In this document: positions 62,693 through 64,000 of the stretch, one piece after another
Numbering within the stretch: position 1 is the stretch's first letter
Layout of the letters: every line of letters begins with the position of its first letter
From: Candidatus Amarobacter glycogenicus
GTDB taxonomy: Bacteria; Chloroflexota; Dehalococcoidia; Tepidiformales; Tepidiformaceae
DNA: 64,000 bases
Direction: 5' to 3'
Assembly: GCA_016719395.1 (NCBI GenBank)
Contig: JADJZF010000012.1
Coordinates: forward strand, 62,001-126,000
Made by a program: the position numbers and the translations under genes
The notes under the pieces: model-generated
The model's input: the letters and a program-made list of their open reading frames with translations, nothing else
What the model was told of the DNA's origin: nothing
Database searches by the model: none

Positions 62693-64000
62693 TCCACTGC
62701 CTCCAGGGTGTTGGTGTGTTCAAGGAGTTGCATGACCGAGAGGGGCACCGTCTGCTGGAACCGCTGCCGGACCAATGCCTCCACCAGCACCGGCAGGTCC
62801 TCGACATGGACGTTGGTCAGCACCTTCGTCGCCAGCCGAGCGTTCTCTCCGAGCTTCCCGCCAACCCAGACATCGGCGGCCTCCTCCACCCGTTCGCCGA
62901 GGCGGATGTTCGCGCCCTGTAGCCCGATATCCCCGACGTGGTGCTTGCCGCAGGCGTGGACGCAGCCGCTCACATGGATGCGCGTCCCCCGCGGGACCTG
63001 GATCCCTTTGCGCTCCAGGTCCGTCGCCAGGTTGAAGGCGTGCGTCTTCGTATCGATAAGCGAGAAGTGGCAGTAGTCGTTCCCGGTGCATGCCACCAGG
63101 CTTCGCCAGACGGCCGGAGGGTTCGGCCGCAGCTTCGCCAGCAGTGGTTCCGCCAGCAGCGCCGAAAGCGCGGAATCCGGCACGTGCGGCACCACCACGT
63201 TCTGGTCGATCGTGAGCCGTAGTTCACCGGCGCCGTACTGCTCGGCGAGCCGGGCCAGCTCGTCCAGCTCATCCGAGGTGACCCGGCCGACCGGGATGTG
63301 CAGCCCGACGTAGTTCATGCCGACCTGCCGCTGCGGGTGGATGCCCAGGTGGTCGCCCGCGATCTGGAGCCGCTCGTCGATCCCGGCGCGCCGAAGCGGC
63401 GCCTCCATCCGTGCCTCCACCGCCGCCCGGAGCCTCTCTTCGCCCCACTCCGCGATGAGCCACTTGAGCCGCGCCTTCGTCCGGATGTCGCGCGGCCCGT
63501 TGTCGCGATAGACCCCGACGAGCGCAAGGAAGAATGGCACGACCTCCTCGGGTTTCAAGAACACATCGAGCGCCGTTGCGAGGCGAGGCGAGGTCCCGCC
63601 GAGTGCACCGCCCACCAGCACGTTGAACCCGGCCACTCTGCGACCATCGAGGTCTGTCGTCGCGGGTACGAACCCGATGTCCTGCGTCTGGGCATGCCCG
63701 CAGTCGTCCCGGCAGCCGGCGACCGAGACGTTGAGCTTACGAGGCAGGTTGCTCATCGCCTTGCCCGCCATCTGGTGGGCCTCCGCGATGGCGTTCAACA
63801 GCGGCGTCGAGTCGAACAACTCCATCCCGTCGATACCCGCCAGCGGGCAACCGATGAAGTTCCGGATGTTGTCCATCCCGGTCTGCAGGGAGTGGACACC
63901 GACGTTGCTCAGCCGTTCGAGGACGCCCGGTATCTGGGACAATCGCAGGTCGCGCATCTGGATGTTCTGGCGGGTGGTGATGTCCACCGTCCCGTGTCCG
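62689..64000 (-). CDS. Siroheme/4Fe-4S nitrite or sulfite reductase, 5' end beyond the window
   Basis: The C-terminal 436 residues of a ferredoxin- or NAD(P)H-linked assimilatory reductase; the start lies past base 64000. Seen are TTRQNIQ, the first half-repeat with GCRDDCGHAQTQDIG, and the second with ACTGNDYCHF and HVSGCVHACGKHH. The Cys motifs Cx5C and Cx3C bind the coupled siroheme and Fe4S4 centre. The neighbouring FNT channel suggests nitrite reduction to ammonium rather than sulfite. The stop overlaps the channel gene's ATG (62689-62692). Confidence 0.88.
   Translation of the reverse strand, partial: GHGTVDITTRQNIQMRDLRLSQIPGVLERLSNVGVHSLQTGMDNIRNFIGCPLAGIDGMELFDSTPLLNAIAEAHQMAGKAMSNLPRKLNVSVAGCRDDCGHAQTQDIGFVPATTDLDGRRVAGFNVLVGGALGGTSPRLATALDVFLKPEEVVPFFLALVGVYRDNGPRDIRTKARLKWLIAEWGEERLRAAVEARMEAPLRRAGIDERLQIAGDHLGIHPQRQVGMNYVGLHIPVGRVTSDELDELARLAEQYGAGELRLTIDQNVVVPHVPDSALSALLAEPLLAKLRPNPPAVWRSLVACTGNDYCHFSLIDTKTHAFNLATDLERKGIQVPRGTRIHVSGCVHACGKHHVGDIGLQGANIRLGERVEEAADVWVGGKLGENARLATKVLTNVHVEDLPVLVEALVRQRFQQTVPLSVMQLLEHTNTLEAVE

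Noticed and set aside
1..64000. CRISPR arrays, insertion sequences, rRNA or tRNA genes
   Set aside because: No regular spaced repeats, transposase motifs or rRNA/tRNA signatures were found by eye.

Overview
The window is GC-rich, about two thirds G+C by eye, and densely coded on both strands. The gene set suggests a Chloroflexota bacterium, perhaps of the Dehalococcoidia: three CaiB/BaiF CoA-transferase loci, short-chain dehydrogenases, F420/FMN split-barrel proteins, a Gram-positive style rpmH-rnpA-yidD-yidC-jag-parA-parB block with canonical parS sites, and many TANNNT boxes 6-15 nt before start codons with no leader. This placement is an inference from gene content; no rRNA gene or other decisive marker is present.

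Layout. 1-2170: 3' part of a PAS/GAF histidine kinase. 2308-8278: a giant zinc-ribbon membrane protein and an NHL-repeat protein. 8378-12623: surface-glycan genes (GT2, PIG-L deacetylase, SGNH/DUF459 protein, MBOAT O-acyltransferase). 12765-15128: a remnant that looks like phage tail genes. 15165-23471: two more PAS histidine kinases, a CpaE/MinD-like ATPase, a DUF429 protein, a small acidic protein and a tyrosine phosphatase. 23581-26665: ABC exporter (ATPase plus FtsX permease). 26695-31471: acyl-CoA catabolism genes (tandem CaiB, enoyl-CoA hydratase, SDR) with a split-barrel flavoprotein. 31480-38471: SGNH hydrolase, Obg, a HicAB remnant, transaldolase, split-barrel oxidoreductase, SDR and an ABC1/UbiB kinase. 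38489-41974: alanine racemase and a lytic transglycosylase lipoprotein, transcribed divergently. 42050-49681: the origin-proximal block rpmH, rnpA, yidD, four parS sites with a LexA-like palindrome, a PQQ-propeller lipoprotein, yidC, jag, a PfkB kinase, parA, parB and ridA. 49727-53042: sialidase-like lipoprotein, CaiB and prs. 53125-53546: a c-di-AMP (ydaO/yuaA) riboswitch ahead of a 61-residue zinc-ribbon protein. 53655-56381: thioesterase, an anchored TPR protein cut by an amber codon, and a hypothetical protein. 56449-57300: a GrdB/PrdB-family selenoprotein with an in-frame TGA. 57405-61822: tandem CaiB, hotdog protein, a small protein and a PIG-L deacetylase. 61874-64000: a formate/nitrite channel and a siroheme nitrite/sulfite reductase.

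The strongest items for a second look are the UxxC selenoprotein with a SECIS-like hairpin right after its TGA, the c-di-AMP riboswitch on a tiny zinc-ribbon gene, and the parS cluster containing an SOS-box palindrome. A caution runs through the window: at least seven genes carry single-base frameshifts, three of them at or beside short C or G runs, and two more carry in-frame TAG codons. Many of these may be sequencing or assembly errors rather than real lesions.
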